64,000 nucleotides of DNA from Duganella margarita (GCF_009857535.1 NZ_WWCS01000003.1:186001-250000), one strand, 5' to 3'; counted from the first letter of the stretch, positions 13,412 through 22,421 are shown. Numbers and translations: made by a program. Notes: generated by a model not told the origin, from the sequence alone.

Positions 13412-13655
13412 CCAGGGCCCAGATGCCGCCGGCGTAGTCGGGTTCCTGCGACAGGGTTTCCACTTCCGACGGCCGGATTTCGAAGGCCTTGCCTTGTTCC
13501 ACCAGCTGGCCCACGTGGCCGTAGATGGCCTTGGTGGCGTTGCTCATGGCGGTGCCCACCGTGTCGCCCGTGGTCACGCAGCCGGGAATGTCCGGCACCG
13601 TTACGCCGTACTTTTTGGCGCCGATGGTTTTCTGGATCAGGATAGGGATGTCCAT
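13368..13655 (-). CDS. Second HicB-like protein, orphan and without DNA-binding domain
   Basis: 95 residues from the ATG at 13655. Begins MDIPILIQKTIGAKKYGVTVPDIPGC, the HicB N-terminal pattern, and ends GGIWALVSLDLARLDDPPQD, where full-length HicB proteins continue into a ribbon-helix-helix. There is no hicA on this strand. The 3' ends of the two HicB genes overlap by 44 bases, convergently. It could be a decoy or orphan antitoxin, or a rearrangement remnant. Confidence 0.72.
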   Translation of the reverse strand: MDIPILIQKTIGAKKYGVTVPDIPGCVTTGDTVGTAMSNATKAIYGHVGQLVEQGKAFEIRPSEVETLSQEPDYAGGIWALVSLDLARLDDPPQD

Positions 13656-13789
13656 GATGACTGACCTCTGTAGGACGCGAAATCCGGGCAAAATCAATAA
13701 CTTGGAATCTTAGTGTCATACAGGATGCAGACGGTTTCAAGCACTTTTTCAGACAAGTGTTTACCCCGCTATTCGTGGTTTTTGCGCGA

Positions 13790-13818
13790 TTGACATCGCC
13801 TGTTGCCTCAGATAACAT
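13790..13818 (+). promoter_or_regulatory. Sigma-70-type promoter of the PEP-CTERM gene
   Basis: TTGACA (13790-13795), 17 bases, then TAACAT (13813-13818), about 120 bases before the ATG. It sits in the 283-base region between the HicB-like start and the PEP-CTERM gene, which otherwise holds no gene I can see. Confidence 0.55.
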
Positions 13819-13938
13819 TCTGTTCATGCATTAAAGAATTTAAAAGTGTATAAAAGAAACACCAATTCGCCAAGGTCCCACACCCCCGTACCTGGTTAAG
13901 CCTCACCGCTTCTCAACCATTTACCTACAGGGACCATC

Positions 13939-14583
13939 ATGAAATACGCCAAACTCGCCGCACTCGCCGTTGCACTCGCTTACGGTAGCGCAGACGCCGC
14001 TGTCATCACTTTCCAGACCGGTACGTCGAACGCCGGTGCGCAAACCACCGCCAACGCTTATCGCGATATCGTCGATGCCGCTGTTGCCAATTCGTCGCAT
14101 TCAACCGTACTGAAGAACTACGATATCGTCTCCAACCAGTCGCTGTTCGGCGCCGGCGCCACCAATATCGCCTTCAAGTCGACCATCAACTTCGGCCTGA
14201 GCGCGGCTGGTACCTATTCGTTCCGTGCCGGCGTTGACTTCGGCAACGGCGGTGCGGTGTTCCTGGATGGCCAGGCGGTCGATCTGAAGACCGGCGACCT
14301 GTGGTGGGCGCATGACTACGCCAACACCAACTCGGTGTTCAGCGTCAGCAACAAGGCGCTGACGGCCGGCAACCACACGCTGACGATCTACGGCCTGGAA
14401 GGCTGCTGCGACGGCGGCCAGCAGGTGCAGTATTCGGCCAACGGCGCCGCGTTCCAGAGCTTCAGCGCCAGCACCCTGCAAATGGCCCCTGTGCCTGAGC
14501 CGGAAACCTACGCCATGATGCTGGGCGGCCTGGGCGTGGTCGGCGCCATCGCCCGCCGCCGCCGCGCGAAACAGCAGGCGTAA
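13939..14583 (+). CDS. PEP-CTERM sorted exported protein (CCXG type)
   Basis: 214 residues with a signal peptide (MKYAKLAALAVALAYGSADA) and a C-terminal sorting tripartite signal: VPEPETYAMMLGGLGVVGAI followed by RRRRAK. PEP-CTERM tails are recognised by exosortase (EpsH/XrtA) for processing at the envelope; no exosortase is in the window. The middle contains GLEGCCDGGQQ, the double-Cys feature of a recognised PEP-CTERM subfamily. The protein is likely extracellular or matrix-associated; its role is unknown. Confidence 0.88.
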   Translation: MKYAKLAALAVALAYGSADAAVITFQTGTSNAGAQTTANAYRDIVDAAVANSSHSTVLKNYDIVSNQSLFGAGATNIAFKSTINFGLSAAGTYSFRAGVDFGNGGAVFLDGQAVDLKTGDLWWAHDYANTNSVFSVSNKALTAGNHTLTIYGLEGCCDGGQQVQYSANGAAFQSFSASTLQMAPVPEPETYAMMLGGLGVVGAIARRRRAKQQA

Positions 14584-14624
14584 AAAAACTCAGCCCCGCC
14601 GGCATTGCTGCGGGCGGGGCTGAG
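14582..14624 (-). terminator. Rho-independent terminator of the PIN-PhoH gene
   Basis: A 12-bp perfect stem (14589-14600 with 14613-14624, CTCAGCCCCGCC/GGCGGGGCTGAG) is followed on the minus strand by a run of seven T. It lies between the convergent PEP-CTERM and PIN-PhoH stops and may stop transcription from both sides. Confidence 0.85.
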
Positions 14625-14650
14625 CGGATCGAACTAAACGATTTATACCA

Positions 14651-16489
14651 TTACAGGACTTCGCTGGCATGATCCGCCAGACGCGAACGTTCGCCGCGCG
14701 CCAGCGTCACGTGACCGCTGTGCGACCAGCCCTTGAAGCGATCGACCACATATGTCAGGCCGCTCGAACCTTCGGTCAGGTATGGCGTGTCGATCTGTGC
14801 GATATTGCCCAGGCAGATAATCTTGGTGCCCGGACCGGCGCGCGTCACCAGCGTCTTGACCTGTTTCGGCGTCAAGTTCTGCGCTTCGTCGATGATCAGG
14901 AACTTGTTGACGAAGGTACGGCCACGCATGAAGTTCAGCGACTTGATCTTGATGCGCGAACGGATCAAGTCCTGCGTTGCCGCGCGGCCCCACTCGCCGC
15001 CATCCGAATCGGACTTGTTGAGCACTTCCAGGTTGTCGTCAAAGGCGCCCATCCACGGCGACATTTTCTCTTCCTCGGTGCCCGGCAGGAAACCGATGTC
15101 TTCGCCGACCGGCACCGTCACGCGGGTAACGATGATTTCGTTGTAGAGCTTGGTTTCCAGCACTTGCGCCAAGCCGGCGGCCAGGGCCAGCAGGGTTTTA
15201 CCCGTACCGGCCTGGCCCAGCAGCGTGACGAAGTCGCATTCCGGATTCATCAGCAGGTTGAGCGCGAAGTTCTGTTCGCGGTTGCGCGCGGTCACGCCCC
15301 ACACGTTGTTCTTGTTGTGGCTGAAGTCGCGCAGGGTTTGCAGCACGGCGGTCTTGCCGTTGATCTGCTTGACCTGGCCATAGAACGGCGCTTCGCCATT
15401 CTTTGGCTCCAGGAACACGAACTGGTTGACCAGCATCGACGGCACGAACGGCCCGGTCACGCGGTAGAACGTGGCGCTCTGGCCGTTCTTGTTCTCCTGC
15501 CACGACTCCAGGTCCTTGGCGTGCTTGTTCCAGAAGTCTTCCGGCAGTTGCAGGATGCCCGAGTACAGCAGGTCGGTATCTTCCAGCACGTGGTCGTTGA
15601 AGTAGTCTTCCGCCGGCAGGCCCAGTGCGCGCGCCTTGATGCGCATGTTGATGTCTTTCGACACCAGCACGATGGCGCGGCCTTCCTGCTCCGATTCCAG
15701 CGAACGCACCACCGACAGGATCTGGTTGTCGGCTTTGCCCGACGGCAGGCCGACCGGCAGTTCGGCCGTTTGCAGACGGGTCTGGAAGTACAGGCGGCCC
15801 TTGGCGTCCTTGTTGCCCAGCTTGGACAGTGGGATGCCGTTCTCGATGGCGTCGTCGTCGGTGTTGGAGACCAGCGCGTCCAGCGTGCGCGAGACCTGGC
15901 GTGCATTGCGCGCCACCTCGGTCATGCCTTTCTTGTGGTTGTCCAGCTCTTCCAGCGTCATCATCGGCAGGTAGACGTCGTGCTCTTCAAAGCGGAACAG
16001 CGACGATGGATCGTGCATCAGCACGTTGGTGTCCAGCACGAACATCTTGGTGGCGCCGGTCTGGTCGGCATTGCGGCTGGTGGACGACTTGATCGCCACC
16101 TCATGGGCCTTGTGCTTGGCCGGATGCGGCGCTTCGGCGTTGATCGGCGTGACCTTGCCGCGCGGCGATGGCTTGCCCTTGGCTTCGACGGCGTCAGCCG
16201 CCGCTTGCAACACGGCCGGCGCGGCTTTCAGCACGGCGGCCACGGCTTTGGATTTGGCTGGGGCAGGCGCTGGCGCCGGCGTTGCCACGGCGGCGGGCGC
16301 TTTGGCGGCCACCGGTTTTTTTGCTACAGGAACGGCTTTGACGGTCGCCGCTTTCTTCGGCGCTGGTGCTGGCTCGGGCGCGATATCGGCCACTGCCGCG
16401 AGGGCAGGGGTAGCGCGGCCGGTGGCCTTGGGGTAATCTTTTGCCAACAGTATAGTCGCTGGCTTACTTGGTATTTTTGGCAGTGGCAT
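14651..16489 (-). CDS. PIN domain-PhoH ATPase fusion protein
   Basis: 612 residues. After a Lys/Ala/Pro-rich disordered N-terminus of about 130 residues comes a PIN domain (FVLDTNVLMHDPSSL, MTLEELDNHKKG, ILSVVRSLE), then a PhoH-type P-loop ATPase (GQAGTGKTLLALAAG; LIIDEAQNLTPKQ; GNIAQID). PIN-PhoH (YlaK/PhoH2-like) proteins couple RNA cleavage with ATPase/helicase activity. The start at 16489 (MPLPKIPSKP) is preferred over an upstream in-frame codon because homology-like sequence begins there. Cytosolic and monocistronic, with its own terminator. Confidence 0.88.
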   Translation of the reverse strand: MPLPKIPSKPATILLAKDYPKATGRATPALAAVADIAPEPAPAPKKAATVKAVPVAKKPVAAKAPAAVATPAPAPAPAKSKAVAAVLKAAPAVLQAAADAVEAKGKPSPRGKVTPINAEAPHPAKHKAHEVAIKSSTSRNADQTGATKMFVLDTNVLMHDPSSLFRFEEHDVYLPMMTLEELDNHKKGMTEVARNARQVSRTLDALVSNTDDDAIENGIPLSKLGNKDAKGRLYFQTRLQTAELPVGLPSGKADNQILSVVRSLESEQEGRAIVLVSKDINMRIKARALGLPAEDYFNDHVLEDTDLLYSGILQLPEDFWNKHAKDLESWQENKNGQSATFYRVTGPFVPSMLVNQFVFLEPKNGEAPFYGQVKQINGKTAVLQTLRDFSHNKNNVWGVTARNREQNFALNLLMNPECDFVTLLGQAGTGKTLLALAAGLAQVLETKLYNEIIVTRVTVPVGEDIGFLPGTEEEKMSPWMGAFDDNLEVLNKSDSDGGEWGRAATQDLIRSRIKIKSLNFMRGRTFVNKFLIIDEAQNLTPKQVKTLVTRAGPGTKIICLGNIAQIDTPYLTEGSSGLTYVVDRFKGWSHSGHVTLARGERSRLADHASEVL

Positions 16490-16736
16490 CAGGATCTCAA
16501 TCGAAAGATATCTGGAGGAATCCGCCCACAGGGAGTCGTCCCGATGGGGTGGATGCTGGGTAAAAGGGAAAAGGAGACTGCCGACGGGCACGCAGGGCGC
16601 CCGGTGAAAGTACCGCGTGGTGGCCGGCTGGCCACCATGTAGGGTGGGAAGAAGTACAGTGCTGACTCAAAATAACTGGATACGCTCGGTTCTGCTACGG
16701 TTGAGCAAACTGGAAGCTGCAACGCATCCCTACAAC
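16490..16736. other. Intergenic region between PIN-PhoH and bcp
   Basis: About 250 bases without a credible gene. It should contain the PIN-PhoH promoter and the 3' end of the arn-bcp transcript. One short GC hairpin (GGTGGCC...GGCCACC, 16619-16636) is visible without a T-tract. No clear terminator was recognised. Confidence 0.5.
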
Positions 16737-17192
16737 TTAAGCCTGGCGCGTGACAAATTCCAGCACTTCATCGACGTGACCCGCTACCTTCACGCCTCTC
16801 CATTCTTTCACCAATTGACCAGTAGCGTCAATCACAAACGTGCTGCGTTCGATGCCACGGACGGTCTTACCGTACATTTGCTTCATCTTCATGACGCCGA
16901 ACTGTTCGCAGACTTTTTCTTCCGGGTCGGAAATCAGTTCAAACGGCAGGCCGAGCTTGGCGCGGAAGCCTTCGTGCGAACGCAGCGAGTCGCGGCTGAT
17001 GCCGTAGATTTCGGTCCCGGCCGCCTGGAATTGCGGGTACAGGTCGCGGAAGGCCACGTTTTCGGTGGTGCAGCCTGGGGTGTTGTCCTTGGGGTAGAAG
17101 AACAGCACGGTATAACGCGCCGGGCGGCCGGACAACTGGAAGGTCTGGCCGCTGGTCATCGGCGCGGAGAAATCGGTTACTACATCAGCCAC
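16737..17192 (-). CDS. bcp: Thioredoxin-dependent thiol peroxidase (Bcp/PrxQ)
   Basis: 151 residues of the AhpC/TSA peroxiredoxin fold with FFYPKDNTPGCTTEN, placing the peroxidatic Cys at 41. The resolving Cys often found five residues on is Val here; the only other Cys is Cys95 (EEKVCEQFGV). It therefore resembles Bcp variants using a distant or external thiol. It reduces hydroperoxides in the cytosol. It is the last gene downstream of arnD (19-base gap), so it is probably transcribed with the lipid A operon. Confidence 0.92.
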   Translation of the reverse strand: MADVVTDFSAPMTSGQTFQLSGRPARYTVLFFYPKDNTPGCTTENVAFRDLYPQFQAAGTEIYGISRDSLRSHEGFRAKLGLPFELISDPEEKVCEQFGVMKMKQMYGKTVRGIERSTFVIDATGQLVKEWRGVKVAGHVDEVLEFVTRQA

Positions 17193-17210
17193 AGGCGTCT
17201 CCTGGAAGGG

Positions 17211-18176
17211 TTATTCGGCGCGGGCGGGGCCCTGAATGATCAGCTGGCCCGAACGTCCCGGCAGCTCGCCCCAGGTGATGGGGCAAACCGGCATCGGCAG
17301 GTCTTGTATCTTCTGATGGTAGTCAGCCATGGACGCCAGTTGGTATCCCTGTGCTTGCCACCCTGCCAATAGCTGCTCGAATATGGGGGCGAGTTTCTGT
17401 CCTTCAAGCTCGGCGTGCAAAGTATAGACGTGGTCGCGCGTGGCGCCTTCGGTCAGCTTGAGCAGGAAGGGGGCGATATTGCCGGTGCCGATGGTCACGC
17501 CGTCGATCTCGCAGCCCAGCACTTCGTCCAGCGTCGGCAGCGTGGTCGGCATCTGGATGTGTTTCAGCACCTGCGCGCCGTCGGACAAACGGTGCGGACC
17601 GTCGGCCGGATTGGCCAGCTGGCCGTTTGCCTTCAGCACGCAGCGGCCGTCGGAGGCGTAGGCGTAGCCGGCGCTGTCGTGTTCGTGGAAGGCGGCGTTG
17701 TTCATCTGCCAGCCGGCGGCGCCGTGGGTGCGCGGCGCCTGGCCGAACACCTGGGTGAAGCGGCTGGCGGCCTTGCGCATCATGCTGGTGGCCCAGCCGG
17801 CGTCGCGCCTGGCGACGTTGTCCTGCCACAGTACGTGGTCCCAGGTGTGGATGCCGCATTCAAAGCCGGCGTCCTGCACCGCGCGCATGTCGGCGGCACA
17901 GTCCTTGCCGATGTCCGGGCCGGGCAGCAGCACGCCGTACATCAGCGTCTTGAAGCCGTAGTGCTCCACCACCGACGTGCGCGACACCTTGCTGAAGAAG
18001 CCCGGACGCAGCGCGCGCCGCATCGCCCAGCCGGTGTGATCCGGCCCGAGCGAAAACAGGAATGTGGCGCCGGCGTTGTGCGCCTTCAGCATGCGGACCA
18101 GGTTGGGTACGCCCTCACGGGTGCCGCGGTAGGTGTCGACGTCGATCTTCAACACCATCAATGGTTGTTGATTCAA
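17211..18176 (-). CDS. arnD: 4-deoxy-4-formamido-L-arabinose-phosphoundecaprenol deformylase
   Basis: 321 residues, polysaccharide-deacetylase fold. Metal/catalytic regions visible: LKIDVDTYRG near the N-terminus, ECGIHTWDHVLWQD, and PRTHGAAGWQ. It removes the formyl group from undecaprenyl-phosphate-Ara4FN on the membrane so that Ara4N can be flipped and transferred. It lies three bases after the dehydrogenase half of ArnA in an unbroken arn operon. Normal length for ArnD. Confidence 0.92.
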   Translation of the reverse strand: MNQQPLMVLKIDVDTYRGTREGVPNLVRMLKAHNAGATFLFSLGPDHTGWAMRRALRPGFFSKVSRTSVVEHYGFKTLMYGVLLPGPDIGKDCAADMRAVQDAGFECGIHTWDHVLWQDNVARRDAGWATSMMRKAASRFTQVFGQAPRTHGAAGWQMNNAAFHEHDSAGYAYASDGRCVLKANGQLANPADGPHRLSDGAQVLKHIQMPTTLPTLDEVLGCEIDGVTIGTGNIAPFLLKLTEGATRDHVYTLHAELEGQKLAPIFEQLLAGWQAQGYQLASMADYHQKIQDLPMPVCPITWGELPGRSGQLIIQGPARAE

Positions 18177-18179
18177 TGC

Positions 18180-19232
18180 TTAGTCCATCAGTTTCTGTGC
18201 TTCGGCCACCTGGCTGCGGTAGGCGTCGAAGATTTTCTTCAGCGCGTCGGCCATGGTGGTGGTCGGTTTCCAGTTCAGTTCTTCGCAGGTGTTGGTGATT
18301 TTCGGCACGCGGTTCTGCACGTCCTGGTAGCCGGTGCCGTAGTAGGCGCCCGAGGTGGTTTCGACGATCTTGACCTTGGCCGCGCCTTCGGCGTACTCAG
18401 GGTATTGCGGCGCCAGTTCCAGCATCATGTTGGCTAGTTCGCGGATCGAGAAATTGTTGACCGGGTTGCCGATGTTGTAGATCTTGCCGGTGGCGGCGCC
18501 GTCTTTGTTCTCGATGATTTTCATCAGCGCGTCGATGCCGTCGTCGATGTCGGTGAAGGCGCGTTTCTGCGCGCCGCCGTCGACCAGCGAGATGTTCTCG
18601 CCACGCACGATGTGGCCGAAGAACTGGGTCACCACGCGCGACGAGCCTTCTTTCGGCGTGTGGATCGAATCGAGGCCGGCGCCGATCCAGTTGAATGGAC
18701 GGAACAGCGTGAAGTTCAGGCCTTCCATGCCGTAACCCCAGATCACGCGGTCCATCAGCTGCTTGGCGTTGGAGTAGATCCAGCGCGGCTTGTTGATCGG
18801 GCCGCAGATCAGTTCCGAGTTCTCAGGGTCGAACTCTTCGTCGTGGCACATGCCATACACTTCCGAGGTCGACGGGAACACCAGGTGCTTGCCGTACTTG
18901 GCGGCGGAACGCACGATCGGCAGGTTGGCTTCAAAGTCCAGCTCGAACACGCGCAGCGGCGCCTTGACGTAGGTCGATGGCGTGGCGATCGCCACCAGCG
19001 GCAGGATCACGTCGCACTTCTTGACGTGGTACTCGACCCATTCCTTGTTGATGGTGATGTCGCCTTCAAAGAAGTGCATGCGCGACTTGTAAGCCTCATT
19101 CTCCAGCACGTCGGTGATGCGGTCGGTGCTCATGTCCATGCCGTACACGTGCCAGTCGGTGGTTTCCAGAATGCGCTTCGACAGGTGATGGCCGATAAAG
19201 CCATTGACGCCGAGGATGAGAACTTTTTTCAT
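18180..19232 (-). CDS. arnA: UDP-glucuronate C4 decarboxylase (ArnA dehydrogenase part, separate gene)
   Basis: 350 residues, extended short-chain dehydrogenase fold with GVNGFIGHHLSKRIL binding NAD and catalytic PSTSEVYG and YSNAKQLMDRVI (Tyr-x3-Lys-like). It oxidises and decarboxylates UDP-glucuronate to UDP-Ara4O. In E. coli this is the C-terminal half of bifunctional ArnA; here it is a free-standing polypeptide with its own ATG, separated from the formyltransferase gene by 37 bases. Cytosolic. Confidence 0.92.
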   Translation of the reverse strand: MKKVLILGVNGFIGHHLSKRILETTDWHVYGMDMSTDRITDVLENEAYKSRMHFFEGDITINKEWVEYHVKKCDVILPLVAIATPSTYVKAPLRVFELDFEANLPIVRSAAKYGKHLVFPSTSEVYGMCHDEEFDPENSELICGPINKPRWIYSNAKQLMDRVIWGYGMEGLNFTLFRPFNWIGAGLDSIHTPKEGSSRVVTQFFGHIVRGENISLVDGGAQKRAFTDIDDGIDALMKIIENKDGAATGKIYNIGNPVNNFSIRELANMMLELAPQYPEYAEGAAKVKIVETTSGAYYGTGYQDVQNRVPKITNTCEELNWKPTTTMADALKKIFDAYRSQVAEAQKLMD

Positions 19233-19269
19233 GTCAGTAGGTCCAGGTAATGTTTAGTGCTGCCGCCGC

Positions 19270-20214
19270 TTACGTGCGCGCGGCCAGGCGAATAGCGAGC
19301 TGCTCCGCCGTGATCGGTTCACCATCGGCGGTCAATGCGGAAATCGTCAGCATGCGGCCATCGCCGCAAACGCCAAAGATGCAATTATCTACTACTGTCA
19401 AGCCCGGTGGCAAACTGAGGGATACAACATTGCCAAAGTTGCCATGCCCGGTGCCGGTAATGCGGGCGCGCTGGATCACGTAGCGTACCCCGTCGATGTC
19501 GGTAAAGGCGCCCGGATACGGCGGCGCCACCGCGCGGTGCAGGTTGTAGACGTGCTGGGCCGGCCAGAACCAGTCGATGCGGCCGTCTTCCGGCTTGCGG
19601 CCGCCGAAGTAGCCGCCCTTGCTCAGGTCGTTGTGCAGGCGCGGCGCGGTGCCGTCCAGCAGCGACGGCAGCACGCGCCACAGCGCCTGTTCGGCCGCCA
19701 CCTGCACCTTGCCGAACACTTCGTGCGCAGTGTCGTCCGGCAGGATCGGCACTTCCATCTGCGCAACGATGGCGCCGGCGTCCGGCTTGACGGTCATTTC
19801 GTGCAGCGTGGCGCCGGTCACGGTGGCGCCGTGCAGCACCGCCCAGTTGACCGGCGCGCGGCCGCGGTATTCCGGCAACAGCGAGCCGTGCATGTTGAAT
19901 GCCGGCGCCACCGCCAGCAGTTCGGCCGGCAGCATGTTGCGGTAGTAAAAGCTGAACATCAGGTCCGGCTTGGCGGCCTGCACCTGCGCCAGCAGCTCGG
20001 GCGACCTGGCGTCGGCCGGCGTGATGTAGGGGATACCTTCGGTCTCGCACAGCGAAATCACCGACTCGAACCAGATGTTTTCGCTGGCGCTGTCTTCGTG
20101 CGTGACCACCAGCGCGACGTCGACGCCGCCGGCCAGCAGCACTTTCAGGCAGCGCACGCCGACATTGTGATAGCCGAAGACGACGGCGCGCTTGCGCGGT
20201 TCCAGGTCGCTCAT
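19270..20214 (-). CDS. arnA: UDP-Ara4N formyltransferase (ArnA transformylase part, separate gene)
   Basis: 314 residues related to methionyl-tRNA formyltransferase. Visible are the folate/catalytic elements FNMHGSLLPEYRGRAPVNWA and TLHEMTVKPDAGAIV with the conserved Asn-His-Asp triad. It formylates UDP-Ara4N using N10-formyltetrahydrofolate. The start at 20214 (MSDLEPRKRAVVFGYHNVG) overlaps the arnC stop by four bases; a longer upstream reading in this frame would lie inside arnC. This is the N-terminal half of E. coli ArnA as a separate protein. Confidence 0.92.
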   Translation of the reverse strand: MSDLEPRKRAVVFGYHNVGVRCLKVLLAGGVDVALVVTHEDSASENIWFESVISLCETEGIPYITPADARSPELLAQVQAAKPDLMFSFYYRNMLPAELLAVAPAFNMHGSLLPEYRGRAPVNWAVLHGATVTGATLHEMTVKPDAGAIVAQMEVPILPDDTAHEVFGKVQVAAEQALWRVLPSLLDGTAPRLHNDLSKGGYFGGRKPEDGRIDWFWPAQHVYNLHRAVAPPYPGAFTDIDGVRYVIQRARITGTGHGNFGNVVSLSLPPGLTVVDNCIFGVCGDGRMLTISALTADGEPITAEQLAIRLAART

Positions 20215-21221
20215 GATGCGCGGCCCACGGTGCGCTTCTCGACGCCGGGCGGCGGCAGCGGCTGGCCGTTGTCGTCGCGCTGTTGCAGAATGGTCTGCAC
20301 CACGTAGCGCGGACGGGCCCGCACCTGCTGGAAAATGCGGCCGACATATTCGCCCAGCAGACCGATGCCGAACAGGATGATGCCCATGAAGAAGAAGGTG
20401 ATCGCAAACAGCGTGAACACGCCTTCCGCTTCCGCGCCCAGGAACAGGCGGCGCGCCACCAGCACCACCACCAGCAGCGCCGACAGCAGCGACATCAGCA
20501 TGCCCATCATCGAGTAGAACTGCAGCGGGATCAGCGAGAAGCCGGTGACCAGGTCGAAGTTCAGCCGGATCAGGCTGTACAGCGAGTATTTCGATTCGCC
20601 GGCCGAGCGCTCTTCGTGCTCGACCACGATTTCGGTCGGGTTGCGGGCGAAGCGGTAGGCCAGCGCCGGCACGAAGGTATTCACTTCCGCGCACTGGTTC
20701 ATCAGGTCGACGATGTTACGGCCGTAGGCGCGCAGCATATTGCCCTGGTCGGTGATCTTGATGTTGGTGATGCGTTCGCGCAGGCGGTTCATGGCCTTGG
20801 AGGCGTAGGTGCGCCATGCCGAGTCCTGGCGCTTGCGGCGGATCGAGCCGACGTAGTCGTAGCCTTCACGCATCTTGGCCACCAGGTTGCCGATTTCTTC
20901 CGGCGGATTTTGCAGGTCGGCGTCCAGCGTCACCATGATCTCGCCGCGCGAGGCTTCAAAGCCGGCCAGGATCGCCATGTGCTGGCCGTAGTTGCCGTTG
21001 AAGAGCACCACGCGGGTCACGTCCGGCCGCTGGCGGAACTGCTCGGCCAGGATCGACACCGAGTTGTCGCGACTGCCGTCGTTGACGAACACGATTTCGT
21101 AGCTGGCGCCCAGCTTGTCGAGCGCCGGGTACAGGCGCGCGAACAGGGCGGCCAGGCCGGCCTGTTCGTTGTAGATCGGGATGACGACGGAGATTTCCGG
21201 TTTGGTCAGGGAGACGGTCAT
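20211..21221 (-). CDS. arnC: Undecaprenyl-phosphate 4-deoxy-4-formamido-L-arabinose transferase
   Basis: 336 residues: GT2 glycosyltransferase (EISVVIPIYNEQAGL, FVNDGSRDNS, TLDADLQNPPEE, the DxD-like metal site) followed by two C-terminal transmembrane helices (MGMLMSLLSALLVVVLVA and FAITFFFMGIILFGIGL). It transfers Ara4FN to undecaprenyl phosphate on the inner face of the inner membrane. Overlaps arnB and arnA by four bases on each side. Confidence 0.93.
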   Translation of the reverse strand: MTVSLTKPEISVVIPIYNEQAGLAALFARLYPALDKLGASYEIVFVNDGSRDNSVSILAEQFRQRPDVTRVVLFNGNYGQHMAILAGFEASRGEIMVTLDADLQNPPEEIGNLVAKMREGYDYVGSIRRKRQDSAWRTYASKAMNRLRERITNIKITDQGNMLRAYGRNIVDLMNQCAEVNTFVPALAYRFARNPTEIVVEHEERSAGESKYSLYSLIRLNFDLVTGFSLIPLQFYSMMGMLMSLLSALLVVVLVARRLFLGAEAEGVFTLFAITFFFMGIILFGIGLLGEYVGRIFQQVRARPRYVVQTILQQRDDNGQPLPPPGVEKRTVGRAS

Positions 21222-22357
21222 TTGATCAGGATCGCTTTCACGGCTGCGACGGCGCGATCGACGTCGGCGACGGTCATGGCGTAGAACATCGGCAGGGTCA
21301 CGGTCAGGTAGCCGAGTTTTTCGGAGACCGGGAACATGCCTTCCTTGAAGCCGCGCTCGCGGTACAGGCTGAACAAATGGATCGGCGAGTAGTGGTAGCC
21401 GGTGCCGACGTTGAAGCGGTCCTTCATGGCGGTCATGAAATCGGCGCGCGTGGTCGGGCCGTTGTCCGGCAGGATGATCTGGAACAAATGGTAGTTGCTG
21501 GAGTCAAAGGCTTGCAGCGGCAGCTGCGCGCCGGACTGCGCTTCAAAGTCGGGGCCAAACGCCTCGTAATAGCGGTGCGCCAATGCGCGGCGGTGGGCGG
21601 TGATCTGCTCGATATTGGCGAACTGGCCCAGGCCGATGGCGGCCATGATGTCGCTCATATTGTATTTGCCGCCGAGGACATCGACATCGATGCCGTCGAC
21701 GCCGCTGCGGGTCACGCCCTGCAGGCGGTACTTCTCGGCGATTTTTGCTTCTTCCAGGTTGTTCAGCACCAGCGCGCCGCCTTCGCCGGTGGTCAGGTTC
21801 TTGTTGGCCTGGAAGCTGAACGAGACAAAGTCGCCGAACGAACCGATGCGCTTGCCTTTCCACTCGGAACCGAAGGCCTGCGCCGCATCTTCCACCACGC
21901 GCAGATTGTGTTTTTTGGCGATGGCGTACAGGCGGTCCATGTCGACCGGCAGGCCGGACAGGTAGACCGGAATGATGGCCTTGGTGCGCGGCGTGATCGC
22001 GGCTTCGACTTTATCGAGGTCGATATTGCGGGTGATCGGGTCGATGTCGGCAAATACCGGCGTGGCGCCGACTTCGATGATGACGTTGGCGGTGGCGACC
22101 CACGAAATCGGCGTGGTGATCACTTCGTCGCCGGGACCGATGCCGGCGATGCGCAACGCGATTTCCATCGTGCAAGTGCCGGAATTGAAGGTGCGCACCG
22201 GGCGGCCGCCGAAGTACTCGGACATCTGGGCTTCGAACGCCGCCACTTTCGGGCCGCTGGTGATCCAGCCGGAACGCAGGACTTCGCCGACGGCGGCAAT
22301 GGTGGCCTCGTCTATCGTAGGCTTGGAAAAGGGCAGGAAGGGCTGATCAGCACTCAT
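21218..22357 (-). CDS. arnB: UDP-4-amino-4-deoxy-L-arabinose aminotransferase
   Basis: 379 residues, DegT/DnrJ/EryC1 PLP aminotransferase. Conserved elements: GWITSGPKVAAFE, FNSGTCTMEIAL, EDAAQAFGSEWKG and the Schiff-base Lys in SFSFQANKNLTTGEGG. It aminates UDP-Ara4O with glutamate. Length matches E. coli ArnB (about 379). It starts 64 bases after the flippase-like gene and overlaps arnC by four bases. Confidence 0.94.
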   Translation of the reverse strand: MSADQPFLPFSKPTIDEATIAAVGEVLRSGWITSGPKVAAFEAQMSEYFGGRPVRTFNSGTCTMEIALRIAGIGPGDEVITTPISWVATANVIIEVGATPVFADIDPITRNIDLDKVEAAITPRTKAIIPVYLSGLPVDMDRLYAIAKKHNLRVVEDAAQAFGSEWKGKRIGSFGDFVSFSFQANKNLTTGEGGALVLNNLEEAKIAEKYRLQGVTRSGVDGIDVDVLGGKYNMSDIMAAIGLGQFANIEQITAHRRALAHRYYEAFGPDFEAQSGAQLPLQAFDSSNYHLFQIILPDNGPTTRADFMTAMKDRFNVGTGYHYSPIHLFSLYRERGFKEGMFPVSEKLGYLTVTLPMFYAMTVADVDRAVAAVKAILIK

Positions 22358-22421
22358 GAGGTGGTTTGCTCTCTTAATCTATTTTTATGTATGACGTCTG
22401 GCCGTCATTCTAAATTGTTCA

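Noticed and set aside
16619..16636. Hairpin GGTGGCC/GGCCACC as terminator of bcp
   Set aside because: It is about 100 bases past the stop and has no T-tract on either strand.
14669..16642. 657-residue plus-strand open frame opposite the PIN-PhoH gene
   Set aside because: Composition is antisense-like and the minus strand has complete PIN and PhoH motifs plus a terminator.
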